Shown here one piece after another: positions 50,696-59,262 of a stretch of DNA of 64,000 nucleotides. The DNA is from Streptomyces genisteinicus (GTDB taxonomy: Bacteria; Actinomycetota; Actinomycetes; Streptomycetales; Streptomycetaceae), in the NCBI RefSeq assembly GCF_014489615.1, contig NZ_CP060825.1, positions 4,536,501 through 4,600,500 of the forward strand. The letters run 5' to 3'. Position numbers and translations under genes: made by a program. The stretch's first letter is position 1. The number at the start of each line of letters is the position of its first letter. The notes beneath the pieces are model-generated. The model ran no database searches and was not told the DNA's origin. It saw only the letters and a list, made by a program, of their open reading frames with translations.

Positions 50696-53600
50696 TCAGG
50701 AGCCGCCGGTGCCCAGGGCCTGGATGTCGATCAGGTTGAACGCCTGGTGGACGTAGACGTTGGTCAGCCGCGGGTTGCGGTAGGCGACCGTCTTGTCGGC
50801 CATGATGGGCAGGTAGTACGCCCCGTCGGTGACCCTGTGGTTGATCTCCTGGTAGATCCGGCCCGCCGCGGCGGGGTCGGTCTCGGCCGCCGCCTTGTCG
50901 AACAGCTCGTCGATCCGGGGGTCCTCGATCTGGGCGTAGTTGGAGTTGCCGCTCGGGCGCAGCTGGCGGCTGTCGGCCAGGGGCTGGAGGAAGCCCGCGC
51001 CCGTCGGGTAGTCGGCGCCCCAGCCCAGGATCAGCACGGCGATGTTCTTCTTCTTCTGCGTGGAGGGCGAGCCGATCGCGGAGTAGTAGCCCCCGAAGTC
51101 GTCGAACTCCTCGATCTCCAGGGTGATGCCGGCCGCCTTCAGCTGGTTCCTGAGCGCGGTCGCCATGGTCACGTCCTTGACGTTCTCGCCGCGCACGGCC
51201 GCCTTCACGGTGAAGCCGTCGGGCTTGCCGCACGCCTTCAGGGCCTCGGCGGCCTTGTCGAGCTGCTGCTTGCCCTTCGCCACGCCGAACGGGTCGTAGG
51301 AGTCCGCGCCCAGCAGCGTCGGCGGCAGCGTGTTGCCGTGCAGTGAGCCGAACGACGGACCGCCGCGCGCCGACCGCAGGTTGTCCGTGCCGGTCGCGTA
51401 CACCAGCGCCTTGCGGCAGTCCGCGTTGTCCAGCGGAGCGGTCTTCGAGATCATCGTGACCATGCGGAGGTAGCCGCTGTGGGGGTTGTCCGCGTCGGTC
51501 TTCAGCTTCTCGTCCCCGAGGACCTTGATGACCGCCTGCTGGGAGAGTCCGGTCTGCGCGGCGTCGAGGTCGGCGTCGCCCGCGAGCAGCCGTGCTTCGG
51601 CCGCCTCGGGGTCGTTGGTGACGGTCAGCTCGACCTTGTCCGGCAGCGCCTTGCGCAGCGGGTCCGAGGCGGCGTCCCAGTTCTCGTTGCGGACGAGGAC
51701 GAGCCGCCGCCCCGGCTCGTAGCTGTCGAACCGGTAGGGGCCCGAGGAGACGGGCTTCGTCCCGTAGTCCTTCCCGGTGTCCTTCGCCCGGGGGACGGGG
51801 GCCGTCGCGCCCAGGGTGAGCAGATAGGGGAACTGGGAGTCGGCCTCGGCCAGGGTGAAGACGATCGTCCGGTCGTCCGGGGTCCCGACCGACTTCAGCC
51901 CCGTCGCGCCGCCCCTGTAGGGGCCCGGGTAGTCCTGGCCCTGGTCCAGCTTCTCGACGAGATAGGTCGGCCCGCCGGCGAGGAGGTCCTGGGCGAAGGT
52001 CCGCTCGATGCCGTACTTCACGTCGGCGGAGGTGATCGGGGAGCCGTCCTCGAAGGTCAGACCGGAGCGCAGGGTGAGGGTGTACGTCCGGCCGTCGGCG
52101 GACACCTCGGGCTCGGCCTCGGCCAGGTCCGGGACGAGTTCGAGGCCCTTGCCGCCGGGCTCGGGCGCGTAGGTCAGCAGCGTGCGGGTGTACAGGCGCT
52201 GGGTGTTCCAGACCCACCCGTAGTACGAGCGGGCCGGATCCCAGGAGTCGGCGTCCTGGGAGCTGACCAGCCTGAGCGTGCCGCCCTTCTTGTCGGAGGC
52301 GTTCACGACGTGCCCGACCGCGGCGTCGAAGCCCTTCGCCGGGGTGGCGTCGCCCTTGCCGTCACCCTGTCCCTGCGTCTGCTCCTTCCTGTCGTCGGCC
52401 CGCATCTTCAGGACGACGCCGGTGACGCCGCCGCCGGCGACCAGGGCCACGGTGAGGGCGATCGCCGTGATCCGGCGGCGCCGCGCGCGGGCGGGGCCGT
52501 CCGCGCCGGGACCCTTCGGGTGCGCCGGGTAGGGCGTCACCGGCCCGCTCACCAGGTGCGGCGGGACCGACGGCGGGGGGAAGGCGGGCGGCCGGGACGG
52601 CGGCGCCGGTTCGCCCTGCGGCCGGGTGGTGCCCGGCCAGGGCGCGGGCGTCGTCCCCGCCGCCGGTCCCGGCGGCGGGGACGCGTCGGCGGGGGAGGGA
52701 GGCGGCGGGGCCGCGTCCGGTACCGGGCCGGGCGTCGGGGAGGGGTCCGGACGCGGGGCGGGCGTCTGCTCCCCGGGGCGCTTCGCGAGGTCGATCCGGG
52801 GGTCGGACGCGGGCACCGGAGGGGCGCTCCCGTCGCGGCCCGCGACGGCCGACGCGATGGCGGGGGGCAGCCAGTTCATCGCCTCCGGCAGTCCGCCGGC
52901 GAGAGTGTGGGCGCCCGTGTCGCCGAGCAGGCGGCCGAACTCCGCGAGCAGTTCGGGGAGGGTGGGCCGCTGCGCCGGGTCCTTCTCCAGGCAGCGCCGG
53001 ATGAACTCCGTCTCCGGCGGCAGCCCCCGCAGCTCCGGGTCCTGGTAGACCGCGCGGAAGTTCACCGAGTGCGCGGCGCCCGTGCCGAAGGGGCTCGTCC
53101 CGGTGCCGGCGAAGGCCAGCACCGCGCCCAGCGCGAACACGTCGCTCGCCGGCCCGACGCTCTGCCCCATCACCTGCTCCGGCGACATGAAGCCGGGGGT
53201 GCCGATCACCATGCCCGTCTGCGTCAGGGCACTGGCCTCGGTGACGATCGAGATGCCGAAGTCGATCACCCGGGGGCCGTCGGCGGCGAGCAGCACGTTC
53301 GACGGCTTCAGGTCCCGGTGGATCAGCCCCGCCGCGTGGATGGCCTCCAGCGCCTCGACCAGTCCGGCGCCGAGGACGAGCAGGGAGGCGCGGGGCCACG
53401 CCCCGTGGACGCGCACCGCCTCCTCCAGCGGCAGGCCGGGGACGTAGGCGGTGGCCAGCCAGGCGGGGGAGCCCGCCGGGTCGGCGTCGACGACGGCGGC
53501 GGTGAAGAATCCGGTGACCCGGCGGGCCGCCTCCACCTCGCGGGCGAAGCGCCGCTGGAAGTCCGGCTCCCCGGCCAGTTCGTCGCGCACCACCTTGACG

Positions 53601-53722
53601 GCGACCATCCGGCCGCTCGTGGAACGCCCCAGGTACACCCGGCCCATGCCACCCGCGCCGAGGCGCGCGAGGATCCGGTACCGCCCGACCTGTCGTGGAT
53701 CTGCCGCATCCAGCGCCTGCAC
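50696..53722 (-). CDS. Receptor Ser/Thr kinase fused to oligopeptide-binding (SBP5) domain
   Basis: This protein of about 1008 residues begins VQALDAADPRQVGRYRILARLG. It has a PknB-type kinase (about 14-268): glycine loop LGAGGMGRVY, Lys43, HRDLKPSN with Asp137, DFG (154-156) and SPEQ. A Pro-rich linker (about 300-410) leads to one membrane helix (418-438). The extracytoplasmic domain from about 478 is a full oligopeptide-binding SBP_bac_5 domain (GGTLRLVSSQDADSWDPARSY through to the end). It should be a peptide-sensing kinase. The frame is open to 53944, but I use GTG 53722 because GAGG lies upstream and the protein starts where related Streptomyces kinases do. Confidence 0.9.
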   Translation of the reverse strand: MQALDAADPRQVGRYRILARLGAGGMGRVYLGRSTSGRMVAVKVVRDELAGEPDFQRRFAREVEAARRVTGFFTAAVVDADPAGSPAWLATAYVPGLPLEEAVRVHGAWPRASLLVLGAGLVEALEAIHAAGLIHRDLKPSNVLLAADGPRVIDFGISIVTEASALTQTGMVIGTPGFMSPEQVMGQSVGPASDVFALGAVLAFAGTGTSPFGTGAAHSVNFRAVYQDPELRGLPPETEFIRRCLEKDPAQRPTLPELLAEFGRLLGDTGAHTLAGGLPEAMNWLPPAIASAVAGRDGSAPPVPASDPRIDLAKRPGEQTPAPRPDPSPTPGPVPDAAPPPPSPADASPPPGPAAGTTPAPWPGTTRPQGEPAPPSRPPAFPPPSVPPHLVSGPVTPYPAHPKGPGADGPARARRRRITAIALTVALVAGGGVTGVVLKMRADDRKEQTQGQGDGKGDATPAKGFDAAVGHVVNASDKKGGTLRLVSSQDADSWDPARSYYGWVWNTQRLYTRTLLTYAPEPGGKGLELVPDLAEAEPEVSADGRTYTLTLRSGLTFEDGSPITSADVKYGIERTFAQDLLAGGPTYLVEKLDQGQDYPGPYRGGATGLKSVGTPDDRTIVFTLAEADSQFPYLLTLGATAPVPRAKDTGKDYGTKPVSSGPYRFDSYEPGRRLVLVRNENWDAASDPLRKALPDKVELTVTNDPEAAEARLLAGDADLDAAQTGLSQQAVIKVLGDEKLKTDADNPHSGYLRMVTMISKTAPLDNADCRKALVYATGTDNLRSARGGPSFGSLHGNTLPPTLLGADSYDPFGVAKGKQQLDKAAEALKACGKPDGFTVKAAVRGENVKDVTMATALRNQLKAAGITLEIEEFDDFGGYYSAIGSPSTQKKKNIAVLILGWGADYPTGAGFLQPLADSRQLRPSGNSNYAQIEDPRIDELFDKAAAETDPAAAGRIYQEINHRVTDGAYYLPIMADKTVAYRNPRLTNVYVHQAFNLIDIQALGTGGS

Positions 53723-53843
53723 GCCGCCCCCAGCCTCTGACCCCGCCCCCGGGGGATCGTCAAAGGCGATTACATCAGACGGGACGCGTCCGCCGCCCCC
53801 GGACAACCCGCTTGTGCCCCGGGGCCGTTGGCCGGCGGACCCA

Positions 53844-53872
53844 TTGACGAAAGGTCTGGACCATTCTACGGT
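53844..53872 (+). promoter_or_regulatory. Chitinase promoter with dre-like DasR site in the spacer
   Basis: TTGACG (53844-53849) and TACGGT (53867-53872) are 17 bases apart. AAAGGTCTGGACCATT (53850-53865) lies between and carries the palindromic core GGTC-TG-GACC of the Streptomyces dre consensus (ACTGGTCTAGACCAGT). DasR would repress here and release when GlcNAc-6-phosphate builds up. The start of transcription is about 40 bases before the ATG. Confidence 0.82.
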
Positions 53873-53922
53873 CGACGGCACTGCACGCCCAGGACCTTCC
53901 CCCACAGTCCCCAGGAGCACGC

Positions 53923-55023
53923 ATGCCCGGTCACCGGATCGCACGGACCCTCGTCACCGGCCTCGCGGCGGCGCTCGCCGCCACCGCTCTCGCGGGCCCC
54001 TCCGCGGCGGCGGACACCGCCGGCGCCGGGAAGGACGGGACGCCCCGCCCCGCGGCGGCCGCCGCCGACACCTGCGCCGTCAAGTCGAAGCCCGCCGGCA
54101 AGATCCTCCAGGGCTACTGGGAGAACTGGGACGGAGCGGCCAACGGCGTCCACCCGCCGTTCGGCTGGACGCCGATCGACGACTCCCGGCTCCCCGCCCA
54201 CGGGTACAACGTCCTCAACGCCGCCTTCCCCGTGATCCTCTCCGACGGCACGGTGAAGTGGGAGGACGGTATGGACAGCACCGTGAAGGTCGGCACCCCC
54301 GCCCAGATGTGCGCGGCCAAGGCCGCCGGCGCCACCCTCCTGCTCTCCATCGGCGGGGCCGCCGCGGGCATCGACCTCAACTCCCGGGCGGTCGCCGACC
54401 GGTTCGTCGAGACCGTGGTCCCGATCCTGAAGAAGTACAACTTCGACGGCATCGACATCGACATCGAGACCGGTCTCGTCGGCAGCGGCTCCATCGCGCA
54501 GCCGTCCCCGTCGCAGGCGAACCTGATCCGCATCATCGACGGCGTGCTCGCCCGGATGCCGGCGAACTTCGGCCTGACGATGGCGCCGGAGACCGCGTAC
54601 GTCACGGGCGGCAGCGTGGCCTACGGATCGATCTGGGGGGCCTACCTGCCGGTCATCAAGAAGTACGCGGACAACGGCCGCCTGTGGTGGCTCAACATGC
54701 AGTACTACAACGGCAGCATGTACGGCTGCTCCGGCGACTCCTACGCCGCCGGGACGGTCGCCGGGTTCGTCGCCCAGACGGACTGCCTGGACAAGGGGCT
54801 GGTCGTGCAGGGCACCACGATCAGGGTGCCCTACGACAAGCAGGCCCCCGGACTCCCCGCCCAGCCCGGCGCGGGCGGCGGGTACATGGCGCCCGGCGCG
54901 GTCGCCCAGGCGTGGAACCACTACCGCGGGGCGCTCAAGGGCCTCATGACATGGTCCGCCAACTGGGACGGCTCCAAGGGGTGGACCTTCGGCGACAACG
55001 TGAAGGCGCTCCAGGGCCGGTAG
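53923..55023 (+). CDS. Secreted family-18 chitinase
   Basis: This 366-residue protein has a signal peptide (hydrophobic 10-26, cleavage near SAAA at 30) and a single GH18 domain. SIGG is at 142-145, and the catalytic DGIDIDIE block (175-182) has Glu182 as acid and Asp180. QYYNGSMYGCSGDSY and TWSANWDG line the cleft. No chitin-binding module is present, so it is a short single-domain enzyme. It should degrade chitin or similar GlcNAc polymers. The ATG has AGGAG upstream. Regulation by DasR is likely from the promoter. Confidence 0.93.
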   Translation: MPGHRIARTLVTGLAAALAATALAGPSAAADTAGAGKDGTPRPAAAAADTCAVKSKPAGKILQGYWENWDGAANGVHPPFGWTPIDDSRLPAHGYNVLNAAFPVILSDGTVKWEDGMDSTVKVGTPAQMCAAKAAGATLLLSIGGAAAGIDLNSRAVADRFVETVVPILKKYNFDGIDIDIETGLVGSGSIAQPSPSQANLIRIIDGVLARMPANFGLTMAPETAYVTGGSVAYGSIWGAYLPVIKKYADNGRLWWLNMQYYNGSMYGCSGDSYAAGTVAGFVAQTDCLDKGLVVQGTTIRVPYDKQAPGLPAQPGAGGGYMAPGAVAQAWNHYRGALKGLMTWSANWDGSKGWTFGDNVKALQGR

Positions 55024-55027
55024 GCGC

Positions 55028-55051
55028 CACGGGCCGCGGACACGGCCCGTG
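55028..55051 (+). terminator. Terminator hairpin after chitinase gene
   Basis: CACGGGCCG pairs with CGGCCCGTG around a six-base loop, four bases past the stop. Confidence 0.7.
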
Positions 55052-55065
55052 CGGTCCGGACGCGG

Positions 55066-55746
55066 TCACGCCGGCGCGCCGCCGCCGTGCCCGCCCGTGC
55101 GCAGCCCGCTCTCCAGCAGGTCGAGGGTGCGGTGCACGAGAGCGGCCAGGTCCTGCTGCCGGTCGCCGCACTCGGCCCAGTGGACCAGTGCCTCCCGCAG
55201 CGCGCCCGTCACGGCCGCCGTGAGGACGCGTATCTCCAGGTCGCCGGGGTCGCGGCCGGCCCGCGCGGCGAGGGCCGCGGCCAGCACCCGGGAGGTCTCC
55301 GCCAGCGATCCGGTCATCCGGGCCCGCAGGGCGGGGACCTCCGTCAGCAGTCTGCGGCGCTGCCGCGTCGCCTCGGGCTCGTGCTCGGCGACGGCGGCGA
55401 CCGCGTCCGCGAGGACGATCCGCAGGGAGGTGAGGGGGTCCTCGTCGGCGGGACGCGCCCGGAGGGCCGCCACCACGGCCGGGTCGTACTCGTCGGTGAG
55501 GACGATGTCCTCCTTGGCGGGGAAGTAGCGGAACACCGTGGAGGGCGAGACCTCCGCGGCGTCGGCGATCTGCTCGATCGTCGTGGCGTCCCAGCCCTGT
55601 TCGGCGATGAGGCGGAAGGTCGCGCGGCGGATCGCGATGCGCGTCCTGATCTTCTTGCGCTCCCGCAGACCGAGTGTCCGGTCGAGCGGGTCGGGGGCGC
55701 GGATCACGGGCGGCGGTGTCGGTGCGGTGGCGGCCATGGCACTCAT
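55066..55746 (-). CDS. TetR-family regulator
   Basis: This 226-residue protein has a TetR helix-turn-helix (RATFRLIAEQGWDATTIEQIADAAEVSPSTVFRYFPAKEDIV, about 40-82) and an alpha-helical C-terminal domain with no recognised ligand pattern. The ATG at 55746 or 55737 could start it. It follows the hemolysin III gene on the same strand with a 142-base gap, so it may be co-transcribed and act at the palindrome before that gene. A role in fatty-acid or membrane stress is only a guess. Confidence 0.9.
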   Translation of the reverse strand: MSAMAATAPTPPPVIRAPDPLDRTLGLRERKKIRTRIAIRRATFRLIAEQGWDATTIEQIADAAEVSPSTVFRYFPAKEDIVLTDEYDPAVVAALRARPADEDPLTSLRIVLADAVAAVAEHEPEATRQRRRLLTEVPALRARMTGSLAETSRVLAAALAARAGRDPGDLEIRVLTAAVTGALREALVHWAECGDRQQDLAALVHRTLDLLESGLRTGGHGGGAPA

Positions 55747-55831
55747 TCTCGGCCATTGGCGCAGCTCCCCGGCCGGTCTCCCGGCCTGCTCCCCTCCGCT
55801 CCGGCCGTGGGCTGGGCGCCGTCGGGGAGGC

Positions 55832-55897
55832 CCGGCGGGCGACGGGCGGCCGCGCTCGGGAGTGCCGGCGGGCGACGGGCGGCCGCGCTCAGGAGTG
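55832..55897. repeat. 33-bp tandem repeat, two copies
   Basis: Units 55832-55864 and 55865-55897 differ at one or two bases. The second overlaps the stop codon of the hemolysin III gene. Confidence 0.88.
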
Positions 55898-56566
55898 CTG
55901 GTAGGCGACGAGCGAGATGCCCACGTAGTGCACCACGAACGCGGCCAGCGTGAGCGAGTGGAAGACCTCGTGGAAGCCGAACCAGCGCGGGGACGGGTTG
56001 GGCCGCTTCATGCCGTAGATCACGCCGCCGGCGCTGTAGAGCAGTCCGCCGACGATCACCAGGACGAGGACCGCGATGCCGCCCTTGCGCATGAAGTCGG
56101 GGAGGAAGAAGACCGCCGCCCAGCCCATCGCGATGTAGCAGGGCGTGTACAGCCAGCGCGGGGCGCCGACCCAGAAGACCCGGAAGGCGATGCCCGCGGC
56201 CGCCGCCGCCCAGACCGCCCAGAGCAGGACCCGCCCTGTGGAGTCGGGGAGCAGCAGCAGGGTGAGCGGCGTGTAGGTGCCGGCGATGATCAGGAAGATG
56301 TTGGCGTGGTCGAGCCGCCGCAGGACGGCGGTGGCCCTCGGCCCCCAGGTGCCCCGGTGGTAGAGGGCGCTCACGCCGAACAGCAGGCAGGCGGTGAGGG
56401 CGTAGATGCCGCAGGCGATCTGTCCGCGGGTGGAGTCGGCGAGAGCGGTCAGCACGATCCCGGAGACGAGAGCGGCGGGGAACATGCCCGCGTGGAGCCA
56501 GCCGCGGAGCCGGGGCTTCACCTGCTGGAGGGCGTTCTCGGTCGCTTCGAGTGCGGCTGAAGTCAT
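55889..56566 (-). CDS. Hemolysin III (PAQR/YqfA-like) membrane protein
   Basis: This 225-residue protein has seven hydrophobic segments and the PAQR family zinc-type motifs: SALYHRG near 66, LDHANIFLIIAGTYTP near 85, and FGFHEVFHSLTLAAFVVHY near 200. The conserved His and Asp residues line a metal site in this family; the bacterial members may act on lipids. A TAGCAT box lies six bases before the ATG, so the message may be leaderless. A perfect palindrome lies just upstream. The second unit of a tandem repeat covers its stop. Confidence 0.9.
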   Translation of the reverse strand: MTSAALEATENALQQVKPRLRGWLHAGMFPAALVSGIVLTALADSTRGQIACGIYALTACLLFGVSALYHRGTWGPRATAVLRRLDHANIFLIIAGTYTPLTLLLLPDSTGRVLLWAVWAAAAAGIAFRVFWVGAPRWLYTPCYIAMGWAAVFFLPDFMRKGGIAVLVLVIVGGLLYSAGGVIYGMKRPNPSPRWFGFHEVFHSLTLAAFVVHYVGISLVAYQHS

Positions 56567-56576
56567 GCCGGAATGC

Positions 56577-56596
56577 TACCTACGCGACCGTAGGTA
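56577..56596 (-). promoter_or_regulatory. Perfect palindrome before hemolysin III gene
   Basis: TACCTACGCGACCGTAGGTA has 8-bp arms and a four-base centre. It stands 10 bases before the ATG and overlaps the likely -10 box (TAGCAT on the minus strand), a typical TetR repressor position. The TetR gene downstream is the best candidate regulator. Confidence 0.7.
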
Positions 56597-56641
56597 ACGG
56601 GAGCCGAGTGGCGACGTTCACGCGCCCGGAGCGACGCACCG

Positions 56642-56706
56642 CACATGTGGCGATCCTCACGCACATATGGGCACGCTCAGGTGAGGGGCCCTCTGGACAT
56701 ATGGGC
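56642..56706. repeat. Three related ACATATGGGC-type motifs upstream of pckA
   Basis: CACATGTGG (56642-56650), CACATATGGGC (56662-56672) and GACATATGGGC (56696-56706) are spaced 20 and 34 bases apart in the 254-base gap before pckA. They may be binding sites for one regulator. Confidence 0.6.
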
Positions 56707-56820
56707 GTCCGGCATCGATGATCAGATGAGTGCGGTCGGCACCGGATGAGCGCCTACGAAGCGTCCGGGTCGCAGCCCCCACGGGGCAACAAACTACAAA
56801 CCCCTCACTTAGGAGCAATC

Positions 56821-58644
56821 GTGGCGCGCGACAACGCGGCTCCCGGCACCGCCCCGACCAACCACCAGGAACTGATCCGCTGGGTCGACGAGATCGCGGC
56901 GATCACCCAGCCGGAGCGCATCGTCTGGTGCGACGGCTCGGAGGCGGAGTACGAGCGCCTCGCCGAGGAACTGGTGGCCAAGGGCACCTTCCGGAAACTC
57001 GACCCCGTCAAGCGTCCGAACTCGTACTACGCCGCCTCCGACCCGACCGACGTCGCGCGCGTCGAGGACCGGACCTTCATCTGCTCCGAGAAGGAGGAGG
57101 ACGCGGGCCCGACCAACCACTGGAAGGCCCCCGCGGAGATGAAGGAGATCTTCGCGGGCGAGCAGGGCATCTTCCGCGGCTCCATGAAGGGCCGCACGAT
57201 GTACGTCGTGCCCTTCTGCATGGGCCCGCTCGGCTCCCCGCTCTCCGCGATCGGCGTCGAGATCACCGACTCCGCCTACGTCGCCGTCTCCATGCGCACC
57301 ATGACCCGCATGGGACAGCCCGTCCTCGACGAGCTCGGCGACGACGGCTTCTTCGTCAAGGCGGTCCACACCCTCGGCGCCCCGCTCGCCGAGGGCGAGC
57401 AGGACGTGCCGTGGCCGTGCAACTCCACCAAGTACATCTCGCACTTCCCCGAGACGCGTGAGATCTGGTCCTTCGGCTCCGGCTACGGTGGCAACGCCCT
57501 GCTCGGCAAGAAGTGCTACGCCCTGCGCATCGCCTCCGTCATGGCGCGCGACGAGGGCTGGCTGGCCGAGCACATGCTCATCCTCAAGCTGACCCCGCCG
57601 CAGGGCGAGTCCAGGTACATCGCCGCCGCGTTCCCGTCCGCCTGCGGCAAGACCAACCTCGCCATGCTGGAGCCGACGATCCCCGGCTGGACGGTCGAGA
57701 CCATCGGCGACGACATCGCCTGGATGCGCTTCGGCGAGGACGGCCGCCTCTACGCGATCAACCCGGAGGCCGGCTTCTTCGGCGTCGCGCCCGGCACCGG
57801 CGAGCACACCAACGCCAACGCCATGAAGACGCTCTGGGGCAACGCCGTCTTCACCAACGTCGCCCTCACCGACGACAACGACATCTGGTGGGAGGGCATG
57901 ACCGAGACGGCGCCCGCCCACCTCACGGACTGGAAGGGCAACGACTGGACGCCCGCGTCCGACACCCCGGCCGCCCACCCCAACGCCCGCTTCACCGTGC
58001 CGGCCTCGCAGTGCCCGATCGCCGCTCCCGAGTGGGAGGACCCGAAGGGCGTGCCGATCTCGGCGATCCTCTTCGGCGGCCGCCGCGCCTCCGCCGTCCC
58101 GCTGGTCACCGAGTCCTTCGACTGGAACCACGGCGTCTTCCTCGGCGCCAACGTCGCCTCCGAGAAGACCGCCGCCGCCGAGGGCAAGGTCGGCGAGCTG
58201 CGCCGCGACCCCTTCGCGATGCTGCCGTTCTGCGGCTACAACATGGGCGACTACATGGCCCACTGGGTCAAGGTCGGCGCCTCGGCCGACGCCGCCAAGC
58301 TCCCGAAGATCTACTACGTCAACTGGTTCCGCAAGAACGACGCGGGCAAGTTCGTCTGGCCCGGCTTCGGCGAGAACAGCCGCGTGCTGAAGTGGATCGT
58401 GGAGCGCCTCGACGGCAGCGCCGAGGGCGTCGAGACCCCCATCGGCATCCTGCCGACGCGTGCGTCGCTCGACACCGACGGTCTCGACCTCGCCGACGAC
58501 GACCTCGACTTCCTGCTGAAGGTCGACACCGAGGTCTGGCGCGAGGAGGCCGCCCTGGTCCCCGAGCACCTCAACACCTTCGGCGACCACACGCCCGAGG
58601 AGCTGTGGGACGAGTACCGGTCCCTCGTCTCCCGACTGGGCTGA
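56821..58644 (+). CDS. pckA: GTP-dependent phosphoenolpyruvate carboxykinase
   Basis: This 607-residue protein has the GTP-type PEPCK blocks: YVVPFCMGPLGSPLSAIGVEITDSAYVAVSMRTMTRMG near 120, the nucleotide loop AFPSACGKTNLAML near 270, and FGGRRASAVPLVTESFDWNHGVFLGA near 420. It converts oxaloacetate and GTP to PEP, CO2 and GDP, feeding gluconeogenesis. The start GTG at 56821 (VARDNAAPGTAPTNHQELIRW) has TAGGAG upstream; the frame is open further upstream, but without family features. A strong hairpin follows. Confidence 0.95.
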   Translation: MARDNAAPGTAPTNHQELIRWVDEIAAITQPERIVWCDGSEAEYERLAEELVAKGTFRKLDPVKRPNSYYAASDPTDVARVEDRTFICSEKEEDAGPTNHWKAPAEMKEIFAGEQGIFRGSMKGRTMYVVPFCMGPLGSPLSAIGVEITDSAYVAVSMRTMTRMGQPVLDELGDDGFFVKAVHTLGAPLAEGEQDVPWPCNSTKYISHFPETREIWSFGSGYGGNALLGKKCYALRIASVMARDEGWLAEHMLILKLTPPQGESRYIAAAFPSACGKTNLAMLEPTIPGWTVETIGDDIAWMRFGEDGRLYAINPEAGFFGVAPGTGEHTNANAMKTLWGNAVFTNVALTDDNDIWWEGMTETAPAHLTDWKGNDWTPASDTPAAHPNARFTVPASQCPIAAPEWEDPKGVPISAILFGGRRASAVPLVTESFDWNHGVFLGANVASEKTAAAEGKVGELRRDPFAMLPFCGYNMGDYMAHWVKVGASADAAKLPKIYYVNWFRKNDAGKFVWPGFGENSRVLKWIVERLDGSAEGVETPIGILPTRASLDTDGLDLADDDLDFLLKVDTEVWREEAALVPEHLNTFGDHTPEELWDEYRSLVSRLG

Positions 58645-58661
58645 CCCGCAGGACGGACGGA

Positions 58662-58690
58662 CGGCCCCGGAGCACACCGCTCCGGGGCCG
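58662..58690 (+). terminator. Terminator hairpin after pckA
   Basis: CGGCCCCGGAGC, loop ACACC, then GCTCCGGGGCCG: a 12-bp perfect stem 17 bases past the stop. Confidence 0.85.
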
Positions 58691-58776
58691 TCCGGCGTTC
58701 CCGGCCGCCGCTCGGGGGCGGCCGGCGGGGGAGTGGCAACCCGGTCCGCGGCCTCCCCGGCCGCGGACCGGGGCCG

Positions 58777-59163
58777 TCAGGAGGTGCCGACCAGGTGGCG
58801 GCCCTTCAGGGCGGCCGCGTGCGCGTCCATGCGCTGCGCGGCCAGGATCGCGACGGCCGTGTCCGCGCGGGAGGCGGCGACGACCAGGGCGCGGCCCGCG
58901 AGGGCGTGGGCGCGCCGGTGGAGGGCGGCGTCGTCGGAGCGGCTGAGCGCCGCGTGCCGCGCGGGCGGTGCCCCGCGGAGCCGGGCCACCTGCCCGGCGA
59001 CGGCCTCCGCGGCCTCGTCGAGGCCGAGCTCGTCGGTGACGGCGAGCAGGGCGGCGAGGTGCCCGGCGAGCTGGATGTCCAGCTCCTCCTCGCGGCTGCG
59101 GTGGGGGGACGGGGCGTCGTCGGCCATCGAGTGGACCGACTTGCTGCGGATCGGCTCGTACAT
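58777..59163 (-). CDS. Small conserved protein (MYEPIR-type) of unknown function
   Basis: This 128-residue, Ala-rich helical protein begins MYEPIRSKSVHSMADDAP, a start I recognise from small Streptomyces proteins at this locus. The rest is helical (HLAALLAVTDELGLDEAAEAVAGQVARL, RAHALAGRALVVAASRADTAVAILAAQRMDAHAAAL) and may form a bundle. AGGAGG lies upstream; GTG 59184 is an alternative start. It is in the same direction as, and downstream of, the aminotransferase gene. The function is unknown. Confidence 0.75.
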   Translation of the reverse strand: MYEPIRSKSVHSMADDAPSPHRSREEELDIQLAGHLAALLAVTDELGLDEAAEAVAGQVARLRGAPPARHAALSRSDDAALHRRAHALAGRALVVAASRADTAVAILAAQRMDAHAAALKGRHLVGTS

Positions 59164-59262
59164 GGGGGATGGCCTCCTGCTCACGGTCAGGAGACCATCC
59201 TACATTGGATTCAGTCTAAAGTTGATGTCGTTCGCGAGATCGTTCCGGGCCGGGGCCGGCGC

